From CAZRZN01 sp964604565 (GTDB lineage Bacteria; Pseudomonadota; Alphaproteobacteria; Rhodobacterales; Rhodobacteraceae): a stretch of DNA of 8,611 nt. Both the position numbers and the translations under genes were made by a program. The stretch spans positions 1 through 8,611 of the forward strand of contig CAZRZN010000193.1 of the NCBI GenBank assembly GCA_964604565.1, read 5' to 3'. Below the pieces are notes generated by a model, which saw nothing but the letters and a program-made list of their open reading frames with translations, searched no databases and was not told where the DNA came from. Below, in pieces: positions 5,632 through 8,611 of the stretch. How positions within the stretch are numbered: the first letter of the stretch is position 1; each line of letters begins with the position of its first letter.

Positions 5632-6874
5632 TTGACCACCTCTTGCCCTCGAATTCGCCATGCGGGATCGCCACAGGCTTGTCGATATGCCGCTTGTGCG
5701 CGCCCATCTTGCCCGAAGCCACCAGCGAGCCCAGAACATCGACGATCACGCGGGTGCCCATCAGCGCGGTGATGTCCGACACGTCGTAGGGCGGCGACAC
5801 TTCGACCAGTTCCATCCCGCAGATCCCCTCTGCCGCCACCTTGGAAGCCAGCGCCAGTGCCTCTCGCGGCAGGAAACCGCCCGGTTCGGGCCAGCCGGTC
5901 CCGGGGACAAATCCGCAGTCGATGCTGTCGATGTCAAAGGACATGTAGACCATGTCCACCCCGTCCCAGGCCATCTCCAGCGCCATTTCGGCGGTCTTGT
6001 CGATGCCCATCTTTTCCATGTCACCCATCGTGATGATGTTGGTCTCGCGCTCGCGCGCGACCTTCACCCCCTCACGCGGGACCTGCCAGCCGCCGATGCC
6101 GACCTGCACAAGGTTCTTGGCGGGCACGTTGGGCATGTTGGTCGCGTGGAACCACGGCGTGGTGTGCATCCGTTCATCCAGATCCTTTTCCTGAATATCG
6201 GCGTGACGGTCGAAATGCACGATCCCGATCTTCTTCGACGTGCATTCCGCGATCCCGCGCAGGCAGGGAAAGCCGATGGAATGGTCGCCGCCGATCATGA
6301 TGGGCAGCGAGCCGGAGGAAAACACATGGCTGACCGCGCGGCTGATCTGGTCAAAGCTTTTCTCGATGTTGGCCGGGATGGTGAACACGTCGCCCGCATC
6401 GCAGAGCGTCATCTGTTCGCGCAGATCGACGCCCATTTCATAGTTGTAGGGCGTGTAAAGCGCGGAGATCTTGCGCAGTCCCTGCGGGCCGAACCGCGTG
6501 CCGGGACGGTAGGTTGTGCCGCCGTCGAAAGGGATACCCAGAACGGTCGCATCGTAATGCTGCACCTCTGTCACGTCCTCTGCGTAGGGCGCCTTGAGAA
6601 AGGTGTTGATCCCCGCGTAATGGGGCAGTTCCCCGCGCGCGAAAGTTGGAATCGACTTGTCGTCGATGCTGTCGGCGCCGGTCAGACCCATGCGCAGCGC
6701 CCAGCGGCGTTCCTCGTCCCAGCGGGTTTCCGGGATGTCGGCCTCTGCCTGCATCGCCTTCCAGCCCCGCAGCTTGGTCAGGTCCGGGTGGTGGGGGCGG
6801 CGGTCGCGCATGGTATGGCAATTGGCAGCGTCCCGCGGGTGGTGCGAGCGGCTGCGCTCGGTCGGTCGGATCAT
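5621..6874 (-). CDS. gdmH: Ureohydrolase, guanidine hydrolase type
   Basis: A 417-residue cytosolic binuclear-metal hydrolase of the arginase/agmatinase superfamily, predicted to hydrolyse guanidine to urea and ammonia. All metal ligands are present: H198 in GGDHS, D222/H224/D226 in HFDRHAD, and D314/D316 in SFDIDSID. Features fitting guanidine hydrolase rather than agmatinase are DLDERMHTTPWFHAT (231-245), LVQVGIGGWQVP (255-266) and GTGWPEPGG (325-333), with W328 where agmatinases usually have Thr; ELVEVSPPYDVSD (355-367) follows. It is longer than typical agmatinases (about 300-320) because of an extended N-terminus. Start: AAGGAG (6885-6890) lies 10 nt before the ATG; the internal M22 has none. 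The extension carries five histidines by residue 29. Family members of this type use nickel. The neighbouring importer genes fit guanidine use; other small guanidino substrates remain possible. Confidence 0.82.
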   Translation of the reverse strand: MIRPTERSRSHHPRDAANCHTMRDRRPHHPDLTKLRGWKAMQAEADIPETRWDEERRWALRMGLTGADSIDDKSIPTFARGELPHYAGINTFLKAPYAEDVTEVQHYDATVLGIPFDGGTTYRPGTRFGPQGLRKISALYTPYNYEMGVDLREQMTLCDAGDVFTIPANIEKSFDQISRAVSHVFSSGSLPIMIGGDHSIGFPCLRGIAECTSKKIGIVHFDRHADIQEKDLDERMHTTPWFHATNMPNVPAKNLVQVGIGGWQVPREGVKVARERETNIITMGDMEKMGIDKTAEMALEMAWDGVDMVYMSFDIDSIDCGFVPGTGWPEPGGFLPREALALASKVAAEGICGMELVEVSPPYDVSDITALMGTRVIVDVLGSLVASGKMGAHKRHIDKPVAIPHGEFEGKRWSNAT

Positions 6875-6929
6875 TATGCTCGATCTCCTTTTCTAAGTGA
6901 TGTCGGGCGGCAGGCCGGTCAGGTCTTCG

Positions 6930-7700
6930 TCAACGCGCATGCAGCACATTGGTCCGGTCGCGCAACGTCTGGAAGGGGATGCCATTGTCGCGGGCATCGA
7001 AATCATAGGTGATGGTGGCGGCGTTGGCCTCCGGGTTTGTCTCGTCCCAGACGGGTTTGTCGAAGGCCCAGACGCGGTCGCCCAGCTTGAACGCCTCTTC
7101 AAGGTCATGGGTGACCATGAACACGGTCATGCCCGTCTCATCGCGCAGTTCCTGAAGGAAATCATGCATCACCAGCTTGGTCCCCGGGTCAAGCGCGCCA
7201 AAGGGTTCGTCCAGCAAAAGCACCTTGGGATCGCCTGCCAGCGCCTGCGCGATGGCCAGCCGTTGCAACATGCCGCCCGACAGGTCGGCCGGATACTGCC
7301 CCGCCACATGGCCAAGGCCGATACGGTCCAGAGTGACGCGGGCCTTTGCCCGTTCCTCCTTGCGCGCGGCGCGGGACAGCCCGCCCCAGAAAGACCCATC
7401 GAACGCGCGCGGCGCCACCAGATTGTCGACGACCGTCTTGTGCGGAAAGACCGAATAGCGCTGAAAGACGATGCCATGATCGCGACCGGGCTCCTTGGCC
7501 ATGGGCGCGCCATCGATGTGGATTTCACCCTTTGTCGGCAATTCCTGCGCCAGCAGCAACCGCAAGAAAGTGGACTTGCCACAGCCGGATGCGCCAACGA
7601 TCGAGATGAACTGCCCCTTGGCGACGGATACGTTGATGTTCTCGATGATGGTGCGCTTGCCGTAGGCCTTGGCAACACCCTTGACCTCGACATAGCTCAT
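6930..7700 (-). CDS. NitT/TauT-type ABC transporter ATP-binding protein
   Basis: A 256-residue peripheral ATPase that powers the adjacent permease. Motifs in order: Walker A GASGCGKST (36-44), Q-loop Q80 in VFQRYSVFP, ABC signature LSGGM (140-144), Walker B VLLLDE (160-165) followed by PFGALD, and the switch histidine H198 in VTHDLEEA. Sequence style matches SsuB/TauB/NrtD-like importers. The start ATG overlaps the permease stop by 4 nt (ATGA) and has GAGAGG (7705-7710) 4 nt upstream. A 55-nt gap separates it from the ureohydrolase, so the two are probably co-transcribed. Substrate is not readable from the ATPase; the hydrolase next door suggests guanidine or a guanidino compound. Confidence 0.9.
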   Translation of the reverse strand: MSYVEVKGVAKAYGKRTIIENINVSVAKGQFISIVGASGCGKSTFLRLLLAQELPTKGEIHIDGAPMAKEPGRDHGIVFQRYSVFPHKTVVDNLVAPRAFDGSFWGGLSRAARKEERAKARVTLDRIGLGHVAGQYPADLSGGMLQRLAIAQALAGDPKVLLLDEPFGALDPGTKLVMHDFLQELRDETGMTVFMVTHDLEEAFKLGDRVWAFDKPVWDETNPEANAATITYDFDARDNGIPFQTLRDRTNVLHAR

Positions 7701-8509
7701 ATCGCCTCTCCATCCCAGGGAAAGGCGCGCTTGGCGATCTGACGCAGCGCCAGATCCAGCAGGAAGGCGAGAAAGGTAATCCAGAAGACGTAGGTCAGGA
7801 TCACGTCCATCGCCAGATAGCGCCGCACCAGAAAGATACGGTAGCCCAACCCCTGATCGGAGGCGATGGCCTCCGCCGCGATGAGAAACAACCACGCCGG
7901 GCCAAGCGACAGGCGCACGGCGCCGATCAGGCGCGGCAGCACCTGCGGCAGCACGACATGCAGACCGATGGCCAGCGATGACGCGCCCAGCGTCTGCGCC
8001 TTGATGAATTGCTCGTTCGGCAGGTCAAAGACCCGCTGCGACATGTCCCGGATCAGGAAGGGCGCGATGCCGATGACGATCAGCGCCACCTTCGACGTCT
8101 CGCCCAGACCCAGCAGGATGAACAGGATGGGCAGGACCGCCAGCGGCGGCACCATCGAAAACACCGCCACAAAGGGCGCAAAGGGCGCGCGCATGTAGGG
8201 CAGCATCCCGATCAGGATGCCCATGACCAGCGCCATAGAGGCCGCGATGGCCACACCGATGGCCAGCCGCTGAAGGCTGGCCGCCGTGTCCAGCCAGAAC
8301 AGGATCTCGCCTGAGCGGCGGTCCGGTTCGGTCAGCAGGCGTTCCGCGGTGGCAAGGATCGTCGTGGGCGCAGGCAGCAGCTTGTCCTGCGGGTTCACCG
8401 CAAGCCGCATCTCTGATCCGATCATGTAAAAGATCAATACCGCGATGAAGGGCAACGCGGCCAGCACGATGCCAAACAGGCGACCCGGTCTTCGGTTGAT
8501 CCAGCGCAT
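7697..8509 (-). CDS. NitT/TauT-type ABC transporter permease
   Basis: A 270-residue inner-membrane permease of the binding-protein-dependent (BPD_transp_1) family. Hydrophobic segments lie at about 10-30, 82-103, 112-135, 139-155, 199-215 and 237-257. The cytoplasmic coupling loop is recognisable at about 171-190, AQTLGASSLAIGLHVVLPQV, matching the conserved G...LP spacing that contacts the ATPase. Length is normal for SsuC/TauC/NrtB relatives. The start ATG follows GAGG by 7 nt. It lies 52 nt after the binding-protein stop and overlaps the ATPase by 4 nt, so the order is binding protein, permease, ATPase. Confidence 0.9.
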   Translation of the reverse strand: MRWINRRPGRLFGIVLAALPFIAVLIFYMIGSEMRLAVNPQDKLLPAPTTILATAERLLTEPDRRSGEILFWLDTAASLQRLAIGVAIAASMALVMGILIGMLPYMRAPFAPFVAVFSMVPPLAVLPILFILLGLGETSKVALIVIGIAPFLIRDMSQRVFDLPNEQFIKAQTLGASSLAIGLHVVLPQVLPRLIGAVRLSLGPAWLFLIAAEAIASDQGLGYRIFLVRRYLAMDVILTYVFWITFLAFLLDLALRQIAKRAFPWDGEAI

Positions 8510-8530
8510 GGCACAGCCTCGGGTGAGAGA

Positions 8531-8552
8531 CCCCGGGCTGTTGCGCCCGGGG
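8531..8552 (-). terminator. GC-rich hairpin between binding-protein and permease genes
   Basis: CCCCGGGC-TGTTGC-GCCCGGGG is a perfect 8-bp stem with a 6-nt loop in the 52-nt gap. No T run follows on the minus strand, so complete termination is unlikely. Hairpins at this place in ABC operons commonly protect the upstream binding-protein message or cause partial termination, giving more binding protein than permease. That role is inferred from position. Confidence 0.55.
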
Positions 8553-8561
8553 CGGGTTGGG

Positions 8562-8611
8562 TTACAGGGCGCCGTCTGCGGCCATCTGCATGTAGGTCGT
8601 GTCGAAACGGA
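8562..8611 (-). CDS. ABC substrate-binding protein, C-terminal end only
   Basis: The minus strand reads ...RFDTTYMQMAADGAL then TAA, in frame to the window edge. This is the usual style of the last residues of NitT/TauT substrate-binding proteins (FDxxYMQ..ADG), and the gene is placed directly upstream of the permease. Only 15 residues are in the window, so signal peptide, ligand site and start are not visible. It would be the periplasmic receptor of the importer. The operon promoter lies beyond the right edge. Confidence 0.7.
   Translation of the reverse strand, partial: RFDTTYMQMAADGAL

Noticed and set aside
5660..7012. Long plus-strand open frame (450 codons) opposite the hydrolase
   Set aside because: It is the antisense shadow of the hydrolase in GC-rich codon use; it has no ribosome site and no recognisable domain, and the minus frame has all catalytic motifs.
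8562..8611. Guanidine riboswitch within the window
   Set aside because: The operon's 5' end is outside the window. The gaps inside the operon are at most about 55 nt, too short for the guanidine-I class, and show no matching fold.

Overview
This is a high-GC, gene-dense window. Codon use, protein content and one dispersed hairpin element suggest an alphaproteobacterium of the Rhodobacteraceae, most likely the Roseobacter group. That placement is an inference from style and family recognition; there is no rRNA or other taxonomic marker here.

Layout. (1) 1-1263, minus: a DUF2254 membrane protein. (2) A 97-bp divergent intergenic region with three short inverted repeats. (3) 1361-3766, plus: a large FAD oxidoreductase fused to a GcvT-type folate domain, of the dimethylglycine/sarcosine dehydrogenase family. 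(4) 3886-4500, plus: a MocA/MobA-like nucleotidyltransferase with no visible Shine-Dalgarno and a possible leaderless start. (5) 4501-5217: about 0.7 kb of non-coding DNA between convergent genes. It holds a good intrinsic terminator, a REP-like multi-hairpin element, a 12-bp palindrome flanked by CCAAT direct repeats, other inverted repeats and a possible gene remnant. (6) 5218-8611, minus: one operon. In transcription order it has the C-terminal end of an ABC substrate-binding protein (cut by the window edge), a NitT/TauT-type permease, its ATPase, a ureohydrolase of the guanidine hydrolase (GdmH) type, and a 137-aa protein with a histidine-rich N-terminus.

How the genes work together. The minus-strand operon is the most interesting part. 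The ureohydrolase has all the binuclear-metal ligands. In the loop where agmatinases have GTGTPEPGG it has GTGWPEPGG, and it carries the long DLDERMHTTPWFHAT segment that I associate with nickel-dependent guanidine hydrolases rather than agmatinases. The NitT/TauT transporter upstream is then a likely guanidine (or related guanidino compound) importer. The last gene overlaps the hydrolase by 11 nt. It has eight histidines in its first 22 residues, no cysteine and no GTPase motifs, so it is neither HypA/GdmA nor HypB/GdmB. I propose it as an undescribed nickel-delivery or storage partner of the hydrolase, which would make the operon an uptake, hydrolysis and metallation unit. The operon's promoter, and any guanidine riboswitch, would lie beyond the right edge.

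The plus-strand dehydrogenase points to N-methylated amine catabolism (choline/betaine-type osmolytes). It has no visible link to the guanidine operon.
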